Part shown: piece after piece, positions 45,677 through 54,415 of the stretch
How the letters are laid out: every line of letters begins with the position of its first letter
How positions within the stretch are numbered: the stretch's first letter is position 1
Source of the DNA: Bacteroidota bacterium
GTDB taxonomy: Bacteria; Bacteroidota; Bacteroidia; Chitinophagales; Chitinophagaceae
Length of the DNA stretch: 64,000 nucleotides
Reading direction: 5' to 3'
Assembly: GCA_018267955.1 (NCBI GenBank)
Contig: JAFDXL010000005.1
Span: forward strand, 310,001-374,000
Program-made: the position numbers and the translations under genes
The notes under the pieces: model-generated
Databases searched by the model: none
What the model saw: the letters and a program-made list of their open reading frames with translations, nothing else
Told to the model about the DNA's origin: nothing

Positions 45677-47029
45677 TTATCTAAATTGGCCTAATGCTTT
45701 TTGCAGATCAGTTTTGGCATTTACAACATCTAACATGGAATTGAAGTAGTTGGTCTGGGCATACAAAAGTTGATTCTGAGCTGTCGTAACTTCAAGGTTA
45801 CTTCCTACACCGGCTTTATATTTATTTTGTGCAAGAGTAAATACGTTATTGGCAAGATCCAGGTTCCTTCTTTGGCTCTCTAGCATAAGAAGATTATTCT
45901 TATAATTAGTTCTTGATTGGTCAACCTGGAAATCAATTGATTTTTTTATCAAATCCAGATTATTGTATGATTTTTCAACAGCGATCTTTGCTTGACGCAC
46001 CCTATTATATCGTTGTGCTCCATCAAAAATTGGCCAATTAATTCTCAACCCGTAGTATGAACTGAAAAGATAATTATTCCCATAAGTAATATCTTGGAAC
46101 TTATTACCTGAACTGTTATATCCCATACTTGCAAATGCGGCGAGTGATGGCAACCCTGATAATCTGTGGCGCTTTAAATTATATTGATTAAGATTCAATT
46201 GAGACTGTACCAAATTATACTCTGTCCTGTTGTTGTAATCCTCCATTTCATTTAACAGGGAACCTGCTTCACTAAGGTTTTGCTCAAAAACTGTATCTGT
46301 GAGAACTATCGGTTGGTCCATATCCATGCCGATATTTAGCTTAAACACCTTCTCACTTAATTCAATCATATTAGCCACACGCATACTGTCCGTAGCAAGA
46401 TTGTTCAGTTGCACTTGAGACCTGTCAGATTCGAGTTTTTCTATCAATCCCGCTTTATAGTTTTCGAAAACTTCATAGTTAGCTTGCCGACTTGCAATCA
46501 TTGATTGTTTGATCAGTTCAAAGTTCTTCCGTGCTATTACTATTGCATAATATGCCTTTTGAACATTGTATCTAAGATTCTCTTCCGTAAGCCTTGCACT
46601 TTGCCTTGATAGTTCAAGAATCGCTTTTTTTGCCTGTAGCGCAACCATCACACTACCATCAAAAAGTATTTGTGATGCAGTAGCCGAAGCTTGCACGTTA
46701 TACTTAGGTGTAAACTGGACGGGTATAAAAGTACCGGGAGCTCCAAAAAACTCACCAGGGATAAAACTTTTTAGAGGATTGAAATAATCCAAATATTGCC
46801 CGGTACTGCTAACATTTGGCAAGGCCAAACCTGTTACCTCAGCATTCTGTGCTTTTTGAACTAATACTGATAACCTCGCATTTTTTGCAGAGTCGTTATG
46901 CTTCACTGCATAATCCATCGCGTCCTGCAGGCTCAGTACTTTCGCTTCTTGTGATACTTCTACCTGCGCCCGCAAACCCGCCGGCAACAGGCAAATGATC
47001 GCTAATGTGGCTTGTATTATTCGTCTCAT
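45677..47029 (-). CDS. TolC-family outer membrane efflux protein
   Basis: A 450-residue protein with a signal peptide (1-22, ending LRAQ) and two repeats of the outer membrane efflux protein domain with long helices (for example YAVKHNDSAKNARL at the start and LAQNKYKAGVGSNLEVTTAQ near the end). It forms the outer membrane exit of the pump. Its ATG overlaps the stop of the regulator gene (ATGA). Confidence 0.9.
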   Translation of the reverse strand: MRRIIQATLAIICLLPAGLRAQVEVSQEAKVLSLQDAMDYAVKHNDSAKNARLSVLVQKAQNAEVTGLALPNVSSTGQYLDYFNPLKSFIPGEFFGAPGTFIPVQFTPKYNVQASATASQILFDGSVMVALQAKKAILELSRQSARLTEENLRYNVQKAYYAIVIARKNFELIKQSMIASRQANYEVFENYKAGLIEKLESDRSQVQLNNLATDSMRVANMIELSEKVFKLNIGMDMDQPIVLTDTVFEQNLSEAGSLLNEMEDYNNRTEYNLVQSQLNLNQYNLKRHRLSGLPSLAAFASMGYNSSGNKFQDITYGNNYLFSSYYGLRINWPIFDGAQRYNRVRQAKIAVEKSYNNLDLIKKSIDFQVDQSRTNYKNNLLMLESQRRNLDLANNVFTLAQNKYKAGVGSNLEVTTAQNQLLYAQTNYFNSMLDVVNAKTDLQKALGQFR

Positions 47030-47652
47030 ATTTTTGAAACTTGCTTTAGATATTTCTCTTTGTATTTCTGATATAATTTTTCTCCTTTAGGGGTCATAAT
47101 GCCATGTAAAAAGTGGTCACTCACTTCATGCATTACATACCTCATATCGTTACGGTTATTCACCATCAGGTTGGGGTGCAGCACCAGCATCGACATTTCC
47201 ATACGGTAGCGTGCCATAAAGTCTGCATTCAGCCCCTCACGATACAGGCCTTCTTCCATTCCCCATACTATATTGTCTTTAATGCACTGAATATCCTTTT
47301 CCAGCATATTGTTCTTAAAGACCTTAAATGCATCGGGATAGTAACGTTCCAGTTCCAGCATGCTGTGCGGGTTCATGTTCGATAATACTTCGTCAAACAT
47401 GCTCATCAGTTTTACCATACCCTCTATCGCATTCTCTGCCGTATTCATAATGCTCAGGCAGCTATCGGTAACATTGCCCTGAAACCAGCTTACTGATTCA
47501 CTCACTACCTCACTTTTATTGGCAAAATGCTGATACAGGGTCTTTTTAGAAATACCCGCTCTCCTGGCTATGTCGTCCATCGTTATTGTTTTAAAGCCAT
47601 ATTGGCGAAACAATTCGACGGATGCACTGAGTATTTTTAATAGTGGTTCCAT
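47026..47652 (-). CDS. TetR/AcrR family regulator of the efflux operon
   Basis: A 208-residue TetR protein. The HTH is ITMDDIARRAGISKKTLYQH (residues 23-42). The C-terminal ligand domain is not recognised. The start is set at 47652, because upstream in-frame codons would pass through the promoter and a palindrome. It is the first gene of a four-gene operon, so it most likely represses itself and the pump by binding the palindrome at 47666-47702. Confidence 0.88.
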   Translation of the reverse strand: MEPLLKILSASVELFRQYGFKTITMDDIARRAGISKKTLYQHFANKSEVVSESVSWFQGNVTDSCLSIMNTAENAIEGMVKLMSMFDEVLSNMNPHSMLELERYYPDAFKVFKNNMLEKDIQCIKDNIVWGMEEGLYREGLNADFMARYRMEMSMLVLHPNLMVNNRNDMRYVMHEVSDHFLHGIMTPKGEKLYQKYKEKYLKQVSKI

Positions 47653-47660
47653 ATTCGCGG

Positions 47661-47702
47661 CAAAACTATGGAAACATTTTTTACAAAAAACGTTTCCTAT
47701 GG
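47661..47702 (-). promoter_or_regulatory. Promoter and likely TetR operator of the efflux operon
   Basis: An exact -7 element TAGTTTTG (47661-47668, minus strand) is overlapped by an inverted repeat with GGAAAC (47670-47675) and GTTTCC (47692-47697), extended by T6/A6 tracts and CTAT/ATAG outer bases. The centre is AT-rich. A further half-site-like TTTCTATAG lies at 47711-47719. The overlap with the promoter fits autorepression. Confidence 0.6.
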
Positions 47703-47850
47703 ATAATATGTTTCTATAGTTTATATCAGTAAAATTTATTGTTCCCACATCAATAAAACATTATTAATTAGGCCCCGATCATTGCTTTTACTGTTTTCAG
47801 GCATTATTTTGTAGTACCAATCATTCCAAAAACATCAAAACTTAGTATAT

Positions 47851-48288
47851 ATGGGATTCCTGAAAGACTTTAAGGCCTTCGCGATGAGGGGTAATGTGGT
47901 AGACCTGGCTGTCGGTGTAATCATAGGTGGTGCCTTTGGTAAGATCGTGCCTGCTATGGTAGATGATATCCTGATGCCCGTAATTGGCCTCATCTCAGGC
48001 GGCCAGAAGTTTGATGATAAGTTTTATGTTTTGAAACCTGCCAAGCCGGGTGATGTATATGAATCCCTGGCAAAAGCCAAAGAGGCAGGTGCCAACGTAT
48101 TTGCTTACGGGCATTTTATACAGTCGATCGTCGATTTTCTTATTATAGCATTCTGCATATTCATATTTATCCGCCTGCTAAACAGGTTGGAAAAGAAGAA
48201 AGAAGAAGCTCCTGCAGCGCCACCGGCACCTACTACCACCGAGAAGTTATTGATGGAAATAAGGGACTCGCTCAAGAATAAATCTTAG
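47851..48288 (+). CDS. mscL: Large-conductance mechanosensitive channel
   Basis: A 145-residue MscL. The N-terminal [31 protein letters not shown]-type block contains the S1 helix and TM1 constriction; TM2 is near 85-107 ([18 protein letters not shown]). A charged, Pro/Ala-rich tail ends the protein. It opens under high membrane tension to release osmolytes. Single gene. Confidence 0.94.
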   Translation: MGFLKDFKAFAMRGNVVDLAVGVIIGGAFGKIVPAMVDDILMPVIGLISGGQKFDDKFYVLKPAKPGDVYESLAKAKEAGANVFAYGHFIQSIVDFLIIAFCIFIFIRLLNRLEKKKEEAPAAPPAPTTTEKLLMEIRDSLKNKS

Positions 48289-48343
48289 TTTTTGTGGTTT
48301 AAACGGCTATAATTCTGCATTTTTGTGCAGGAAAGAGGAATAC

Positions 48344-49108
48344 ATGGCTACAGGAAAGATCTATCACGACCTTATTACACGCAAAAAGGAGGGCCGCAGC
48401 GGTTTCGCCGTACTGGTGGATCCTGACAAGGTAGCGCCTGCAGATATGAAATACCTGGCAGAGCTTTGTAATGAGGCGGGTGTGGATTATGTGCTCATGG
48501 GTGGTAGCCTGGTACTGGCCGATAACCTGGATGCTTGTATTCAACGGTTTAAGTCTGAAAGCAATATCCCGGTGCTGCTGTTTCCCGGCAGCCCTGCACA
48601 GGTAACTCCTTATGCTGATGGACTCTTATATCTTTCTCTTATATCCGGCCGCAACCCCGAACTGCTGATAGGCCAGCACGTGGTATCTGCTCCCGCGGTA
48701 CGCGCCAGTGGCCTCGAAGTGATCTCTACCGGTTATATGGTGATTGATGGTGGTACACCTACTACGGTTTCCTACATGAGCCATTCTGCACCTATCCCTG
48801 CCAATAAACCGGATATAGCACTGTGCACCGCATGGGCCGCCGAATTACAGGGCAAGCACATCATATATATGGATGCGGGTAGTGGTGCACGCAACCCCAT
48901 CAGCACAGAAATGATCCACAAGGTAAGCAGCCATACTTCTATACCGCTGTTCATAGGTGGTGGCATACATACACCGGAAAAGGTATATGAGAACTGCCAG
49001 GCAGGTGCCAATATTGTGGTGGTTGGCAATGCTATTGAGCGCGATCCATTATTGATCCGCGACCTGGCGCAGGCTTCTAAAGCAGCCATGTCTGGGATCA
49101 AACAATAG
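48344..49108 (+). CDS. Geranylgeranylglyceryl/heptaprenylglyceryl phosphate synthase family
   Basis: A 254-residue TIM-barrel enzyme. AVLVDPDKV (about 21-29) is the conserved beta1 phosphate/Mg site, followed by LMGGSL, GYMVIDGGTPTTV, YMDAGSGA and VGGGI, all GGGPS motifs. Members couple sn-glycerol-1-phosphate to a polyprenyl diphosphate, giving an ether lipid precursor. Related Bacteroidota enzymes are known to make geranylgeranylglyceryl phosphate; the chain length here is not deducible. The start at 48344 follows a GAAAGAGGA ribosome site and is preferred over 48323. Confidence 0.87.
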   Translation: MATGKIYHDLITRKKEGRSGFAVLVDPDKVAPADMKYLAELCNEAGVDYVLMGGSLVLADNLDACIQRFKSESNIPVLLFPGSPAQVTPYADGLLYLSLISGRNPELLIGQHVVSAPAVRASGLEVISTGYMVIDGGTPTTVSYMSHSAPIPANKPDIALCTAWAAELQGKHIIYMDAGSGARNPISTEMIHKVSSHTSIPLFIGGGIHTPEKVYENCQAGANIVVVGNAIERDPLLIRDLAQASKAAMSGIKQ

Positions 49109-49119
49109 ACACATCTTCG

Positions 49120-49332
49120 TTAGCTCACTTCCTCATTTTTCGATTTTACGTCTTTGGTATTGCGTATCAGTCCTACACCGGACGAGAAAAATACGATACC
49201 CAGCAGCCCATACACAATAATCATCCTGACATCACGGTTGCCTCCGTGTGTATTTACGAAAGAGTTGGCCGCCATTATCAACCCTACGATACCTAATATG
49301 GTAAGTATAATACCGAACATGCGCTTTTCCAT
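49120..49332 (-). CDS. Small membrane protein of unknown function
   Basis: A 70-residue protein with two membrane helices (about 6-24 and 38-58) joined by a short polar loop with NTHGGNRDVR. C-terminus is charged (KDVKSKNEEVS). Convergent with the GGGPS gene, from which 11 bases separate it. Family not recognised. Confidence 0.6.
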   Translation of the reverse strand: MEKRMFGIILTILGIVGLIMAANSFVNTHGGNRDVRMIIVYGLLGIVFFSSGVGLIRNTKDVKSKNEEVS

Positions 49333-49422
49333 AATGAGTATTTATCTTATCAATAGGTAAATAGTGTGCCATCATAGCCGTCCTTGTCATTGGCAGGGTC
49401 TTATTATGTAACTTTACTTGTC

Positions 49423-51450
49423 ATGTTTCAGATAGAACGTCCATATCCACCTGCGGGCGATCAGCCCACCGCCATTGCAGAATTAGTTAAGGGAATTAAA
49501 GAGGGAGAACCGTTTCAGACCTTGCTGGGTGTTACCGGTTCGGGTAAAACGTTTACAATGGCCAATGTGATACAGGAGGTGCAAAAACCTACCCTTGTAT
49601 TGACGCATAACAAAACGCTGGTGGCGCAATTATATGGCGAGTTTCGCCAGTTTTTTCCCAACAATGCGGTAGAGTATTTTGTAAGCTACTATGATTATTA
49701 CCAACCCGAAGCTTACATCCCTACATCCAATACTTATATTGAAAAGGATCTGAGCATCAATGAAGAGCTGGAAAAGCTCAGGCTCCGTGCAACCAGCAGT
49801 TTGCTCAGCGGTCGTCGTGATATACTGGTAGTGGCATCTGTAAGCTGTATCTATGGTATGGGTAACCCTACAGATTATGCAGCTGGTATCATCCGTTTCA
49901 ACCAGGGTGATAATATTGGTCGTAACCAATTCCTCCACAGGCTGGTAAATGCGTTGTATATGCGTAGCCAGGGCGAGTTTGGCCGGGGTAGTTTCCGGGT
50001 TCAGGGCGATACGGTGGATATTAACCTGCCTTATGTTGACTATGGTTATCGCATCACCTTCTTTGGAGATGAGGTAGAAGAGATCGAAAGCTTTGAGCCA
50101 GATACGGGTAAGCGTATTGGTACTATGCAGAATGCAGCCATCTTTCCTGCCAACCTGTACCTGGCCCCGCGCGACCAGATGGCACAGATCATCCACGAGA
50201 TACAGGACGAGCTGCATGCACAGATAGAATACTTCAAAAGCATCAATAAGCCGCTGGAAGCACAGCGTATCAAAGAAAGGGTTAACTACGACCTGGAAAT
50301 GATACAGGAGCTGGGCTATTGCAGCGGTATCGAAAACTATTCGCGTTTCCTCGATCGCAGGCGCCCGGGTACTCGTCCCTTCTGCCTGATAGATTATTTC
50401 CCGGATGATTTCCTGTTGGTGATAGATGAGAGCCATGTTACCATACCACAGATCAGTGGTATGTATGGTGGCGATCGCAGCCGCAAGCTGAACCTGGTGG
50501 ATTACGGCTTCCGCTTACCAAGTGCACTGGACAACCGTCCACTCAATTTTCACGAATTTGAAAACATGCTGAACCAGGTGGTATTTGTGAGCGCCACACC
50601 GGGAGATTATGAACTGGAAAAAACAGGTGGTGTTGTGGCAGAGCAGGTGGTACGTCCTACAGGCTTGCTCGATCCCCCAATCGAAGTGCGCCCCAGCATC
50701 AACCAGGTAGATGATCTGCTGGATGAAATAGATAAACGCGTGAACGCTGGCGATCGTGTATTGGTAACCACACTTACCAAGCGCATGGCTGAGGAGATGG
50801 ATAAATACCTGAAGCGCATCAACATAAAAAGCAAGTATATACACAGCGAGGTAGATACACTGGAGCGTGTGGAAATATTGCGGGACCTGCGCCTTGGCAA
50901 TATAGATGTACTGGTGGGTGTGAACCTACTCAGAGAAGGGCTCGACTTACCGGAAGTGTCTTTGATGGCAATCCTTGATGCTGACAAAGAGGGTTTCCTG
51001 CGTAATGTACGTTCCCTTACACAGATGGCAGGCCGTGCCGCCCGTAATGTCAACGGCCTGGTAATCTTCTATGCTGATAAGATGACGGAGAGCATGCAGC
51101 GAACGATAGACGAAACCAATCGCCGCCGCGATAAGCAGATCAAATACAATATGGAACATGGCATTGTGCCACGTACAGTAACCAAATCGAAAGAAGAAGT
51201 ATTCAAGCAAACTTCTGTGCTGGATATTAAGGGTTATGATGAGAAGAACAAGTATGCGCTTAACGAAGAGGTGATGTCTAAAGCTGCGGAAGATGAGGTG
51301 GAATACAAGAATATAGCACAACTGGATAAACTCATTACCCAAACTAAAAAGGCTATGGAAAAAGCTGCCAAGGAATTAGACTTTATGGAAGCGGCGCGCT
51401 TAAGGGACAAAATGTTCCAGCTACAAAAGGAAAAGGATGCGATGAAATAA
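49423..51450 (+). CDS. uvrB: UvrABC system protein B
   Basis: A 675-residue UvrB. Walker A GVTGSGKT is at 36-43; the beta-hairpin with YYDYYQPEAYIP follows; helicase motifs include VIDESH and SLTQMAGRAARN; the C-terminal UVR domain (about 635-670) binds UvrC. It loads on damaged DNA in nucleotide excision repair. The in-frame ATG at 49384 would add 13 residues; the start MFQIERPYPPAGDQP at 49423 matches the family. Confidence 0.96.
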   Translation: MFQIERPYPPAGDQPTAIAELVKGIKEGEPFQTLLGVTGSGKTFTMANVIQEVQKPTLVLTHNKTLVAQLYGEFRQFFPNNAVEYFVSYYDYYQPEAYIPTSNTYIEKDLSINEELEKLRLRATSSLLSGRRDILVVASVSCIYGMGNPTDYAAGIIRFNQGDNIGRNQFLHRLVNALYMRSQGEFGRGSFRVQGDTVDINLPYVDYGYRITFFGDEVEEIESFEPDTGKRIGTMQNAAIFPANLYLAPRDQMAQIIHEIQDELHAQIEYFKSINKPLEAQRIKERVNYDLEMIQELGYCSGIENYSRFLDRRRPGTRPFCLIDYFPDDFLLVIDESHVTIPQISGMYGGDRSRKLNLVDYGFRLPSALDNRPLNFHEFENMLNQVVFVSATPGDYELEKTGGVVAEQVVRPTGLLDPPIEVRPSINQVDDLLDEIDKRVNAGDRVLVTTLTKRMAEEMDKYLKRINIKSKYIHSEVDTLERVEILRDLRLGNIDVLVGVNLLREGLDLPEVSLMAILDADKEGFLRNVRSLTQMAGRAARNVNGLVIFYADKMTESMQRTIDETNRRRDKQIKYNMEHGIVPRTVTKSKEEVFKQTSVLDIKGYDEKNKYALNEEVMSKAAEDEVEYKNIAQLDKLITQTKKAMEKAAKELDFMEAARLRDKMFQLQKEKDAMK

Positions 51451-51455
51451 ACGTG

Positions 51456-52466
51456 CTAAGTAATACTCTTAAACACCGTATATCTTAATACCATTTCTGT
51501 AAGCAGGCAAATAATAGCTAACAGCGCAAACGGGAAGAACAGCTCTGCATAATGCTTATAACTGCTGATCTCTACTTTTGTTTTTTCCAGTTTATCTATA
51601 TCGGCGTAGATAGATTCCAGCGCTTTATTGTTACGTGCGCGGTAATATTTACCGCCTGTCTCTTTAGCTATTTTGGTCAGCAATGCCTCATCTATCTGCA
51701 CGGGCATCATCTGCTTTTGTATACCAAAAGGTGTCTGCACCGGGTAAGGCGCCTCTCCTTCTGTACCTACGCCAATAGTATATACACGCACCTTAAAAGA
51801 TTTTGCAATTTCCAGCGCAGTCATCGGGTCTATCAACCCGGTGTTGTTCACACCATCAGTCAATAGTATGATCACCCGGCTTTTACCTTTTGCATAGCGC
51901 AGTCGGTCCACCGCGGTTGCCAGGCCCATACCTATTGCGGTACCATCCTGCAGCACGCCGCTCTTCACTTCGCTCAGTTGTTCTTTCAGTACATTATGGT
52001 CTATGGTTATCGGGCATTGCGTAAAGCTCTCACCGGAAAAGATCACCAGGCCAAGCCTGTCTGTAGGCCGTTGGTCTACAAAGTTCATCGCTACTTTCTT
52101 GGCAGCTTCTATCCTGTTGGGTTTAAAATCTTCCGCAAGCATACTACCCGATACGTCGAGCGACAGTACAATGTCTACACCCTCGCTATCTATGTTCTCG
52201 GTTACATTACTTGTCTGTGGTCTTGCCAGTGCTATCGTCAGCATTACCAGGGCTACCACGCGCAGTATAAATAACACCGGCCTGAACTGCACCCGCCAGG
52301 TAGGCTTTATATTAGCGATACCCGAAAGGCTGGTAACACGTACAGATGGATTATCGGTAACCTTATTCCTTTGCTGCCACCATATCATGAATGGAAGCAG
52401 CAGCAGCAACCCGAAGAATGCAGGATGTGCAAAGCTGATATGTTTCCAATCAAATAATATACTCAT
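51456..52466 (-). CDS. batA: BatA-like von Willebrand factor A domain protein
   Basis: A 336-residue protein with two N-terminal membrane segments (about 15-25 and 63-82), a VWA domain with intact MIDAS DVSGS near 104-108, and a C-terminal membrane helix (about 310-330). Architecture and position after DUF58 and a BatD-like gene identify it as BatA. It overlaps the preceding gene by 4 bases (ATGA). It is a paralogue of BatB at 17975. Confidence 0.86.
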   Translation of the reverse strand: MSILFDWKHISFAHPAFFGLLLLLPFMIWWQQRNKVTDNPSVRVTSLSGIANIKPTWRVQFRPVLFILRVVALVMLTIALARPQTSNVTENIDSEGVDIVLSLDVSGSMLAEDFKPNRIEAAKKVAMNFVDQRPTDRLGLVIFSGESFTQCPITIDHNVLKEQLSEVKSGVLQDGTAIGMGLATAVDRLRYAKGKSRVIILLTDGVNNTGLIDPMTALEIAKSFKVRVYTIGVGTEGEAPYPVQTPFGIQKQMMPVQIDEALLTKIAKETGGKYYRARNNKALESIYADIDKLEKTKVEISSYKHYAELFFPFALLAIICLLTEMVLRYTVFKSIT

Positions 52467-53437
52467 GACTGTGGCGGTGTATTTGGATTTTCAGAAGGCG
52501 GCGGCACTGCAACAGGCCTGGTAGCGTTCACAAATTGTTTCGCGTATTCCATAGCTGCGTGGTGCTCCTGCGGCGTTGGCTGCGCCTTGGCAAACTTGGC
52601 CAGGTCTGCTATATAAAATATGTTAGATAACAGCAACCTGTGCTGAGACATGTCTTTATGTACTGCTGCTTTATACAATATCTCGTCCGATGTTGATTCC
52701 ATTACATCTACACCAAAACGTTCTTCTATATAGTTCCTTAGTATGTCTACCAGTTCTGTATGGTATTCTTTCGGCTGATTATTCTCCCAAAGCTTTCTTT
52801 GCTCTAGTTCGCCCAGCAATCGCAATGCCTTTGCCTGTGGTGTTTCAGAAGGTGGCGGTGGTGGCGGCGGAGCTTCCGGTTTTTTACGGCTTTTCAGGTA
52901 CAGCATTACGCCAACGGTAGCAAGTATCAATACAATTGCAGCAACTATGTACCAGATATAATCCATCCAGTTAGTCTTCACTTCGCGGATGCCCTTAATG
53001 CCTACAAAGCCTTTGCTGGTATCTACAGGTACGGTCTGCACACCTATGGAGAAAGAGTCTGTTTGTATCGTATATGCATTGCCTCCATTAGGTAATACCG
53101 AGAATACAAATGGCGGCACCATAAACAAGCCTGAGTCAAACCCGGTTATCAGTAATCTTTGTTTATAGATCACTTCATTGCCCTGTTGCACGGTATCGAT
53201 CTTACCCTTCTCTACTATTTCCAGTTTATTGAAGGTATCCGGTATAGTAGCCCACTGAAGCTTGCCTTTTTTAGGATCTACTTTTGCTTCAATAAATAGC
53301 CTTGCCTGGTCGCCAACAGTAATCTGTGCAGCATCGATACGGGCTCCAACAGTAGCAGCATCCTGCGCATAAGTTGTATGCCTGCCCATAAGCAGTACAA
53401 GCAATATGATCAAACCGTATCTGTAAGCTATCCTCAT
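52463..53437 (-). CDS. BatD-like / DUF4381-type membrane protein
   Basis: A 324-residue exported protein: signal peptide (1-24, ending TYAQ), a beta-rich extracytoplasmic domain (about 30-155) with ITVGDQARLFIEA-type sequence as in BatD, one membrane helix (about 163-184), a Pro-run (about 193-199), and a helical cytoplasmic domain with LVDILRNYIEERFGVDVMEST. Between DUF58 and BatA genes this is the usual place for such a protein. Its start abuts the stop of the DUF58 gene (53438). Confidence 0.75.
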   Translation of the reverse strand: MRIAYRYGLIILLVLLMGRHTTYAQDAATVGARIDAAQITVGDQARLFIEAKVDPKKGKLQWATIPDTFNKLEIVEKGKIDTVQQGNEVIYKQRLLITGFDSGLFMVPPFVFSVLPNGGNAYTIQTDSFSIGVQTVPVDTSKGFVGIKGIREVKTNWMDYIWYIVAAIVLILATVGVMLYLKSRKKPEAPPPPPPPSETPQAKALRLLGELEQRKLWENNQPKEYHTELVDILRNYIEERFGVDVMESTSDEILYKAAVHKDMSQHRLLLSNIFYIADLAKFAKAQPTPQEHHAAMEYAKQFVNATRPVAVPPPSENPNTPPQS

Positions 53438-54307
53438 TTACCTCGCCTTAAAAAACGTTTGTAGTTCTTTTACATAGTCTGCATCCGTACGTACACTCAT
53501 CAGTTGCGCACCGCTTTTACGAAAAGCCTGCACACAGTATTTCTTATGTTGCTCAAAGCTGTGCGCATACTGCATACGTATGGTCTTGTCGTCCGTATCT
53601 ATCCAGCGTACATTACCTGTTTCGGCATCTGCAAGCTGTATCAGCCCTGCCTCGGGTAAGTCCCTATCCATTTTATCATATACCTGTATCCCTACAAGAT
53701 CGTGCTTGCGCGCAGATAGTTGTAATGCCTGCTCGTATGGTTCACTGATAAAATCACTCATCAGGAAGGTAATGGTCTTCTTCTTCAATACCTGGTTCAG
53801 GTATTCCAATGCCACCCGTATATTGGTACCATTCTTCGGGGCGGGCTCCAATGCTATCAGCTCCCTGATGATGCGGAGTATATGGCTGCGGCCTTTTTTA
53901 GGAGGTATAAATTTCTCTACCTTGTCGCTAAAAAAGATAACACCTACTTTATCATTATTCGTTGCTGCAGAAAAAGACAGCACTGCACTAAGCTCGGTGA
54001 TCAGGTCGCGCTTTAGCCGCTCATGGGTACCAAACAGCGAGCTGCCACTCACATCCACCAGCAGCATCACGGTCAGTTCTCTTTCTTCTTCAAATACCTT
54101 TACAAACGGGTGAGAAAAACGGGCGGTAACATTCCAGTCTATGAATTTCACATCGTCCCCGGGTGCATACTCGCGCACTTCGCTAAAGGACATACCACGC
54201 CCTTTGAAGGCAGAATGGTATTCCCCTGCAAAGATGTGGTTACTTAAACCCCTGGTTTTTATTTCTATATGCCTTACACGCTTTAATATCTCTGTCGTTG
54301 TAAGCAT
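53438..54307 (-). CDS. DUF58 domain protein (MoxR-associated)
   Basis: A 289-residue protein with the DUF58 hallmark SEVREYAPGDDVKFIDWNVTAR and a VWA-like part with DVSGS (MIDAS). DUF58 proteins work with MoxR AAA+ ATPases and Bat proteins; here no moxR is adjacent. The frame is open to 54361, but a -7 element at 54336-54343 lies inside that extension, so the ATG at 54307, preceded by AGGTAA, is the start. First gene of the DUF58-BatD-like-BatA operon. Confidence 0.84.
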   Translation of the reverse strand: MLTTTEILKRVRHIEIKTRGLSNHIFAGEYHSAFKGRGMSFSEVREYAPGDDVKFIDWNVTARFSHPFVKVFEEERELTVMLLVDVSGSSLFGTHERLKRDLITELSAVLSFSAATNNDKVGVIFFSDKVEKFIPPKKGRSHILRIIRELIALEPAPKNGTNIRVALEYLNQVLKKKTITFLMSDFISEPYEQALQLSARKHDLVGIQVYDKMDRDLPEAGLIQLADAETGNVRWIDTDDKTIRMQYAHSFEQHKKYCVQAFRKSGAQLMSVRTDADYVKELQTFFKAR

Positions 54308-54335
54308 TGCGTTACCTGCGTTGATTTTCAGATAA

Positions 54336-54343
54336 CAAATGTA
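54336..54343 (-). promoter_or_regulatory. -7 promoter element of the DUF58-Bat operon (TACATTTG)
   Basis: Exact TAnnTTTG match on the minus strand, 28 bases upstream of the ATG at 54307. It excludes the longer reading frame as the true start. Confidence 0.6.
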
Positions 54344-54391
54344 CTCGTTCAGAAATACCAAATACTTAAAATTTATTTAAAAATTAGGTCT

Positions 54392-54399
54392 TAGCTTTG
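54392..54399 (+). promoter_or_regulatory. -7 promoter element of the lipoprotein gene (TAGCTTTG)
   Basis: Exact TAnnTTTG match, 16 bases before the ATG at 54416. With the promoter at 54336 it forms a divergent pair. Confidence 0.55.
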
Positions 54400-54415
54400 A
54401 TAAAAATCAACACAC

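Noticed and set aside
54308-54361. Longer start for the DUF58 gene
   Set aside because: The -7 promoter element lies within it, so it would not be transcribed.
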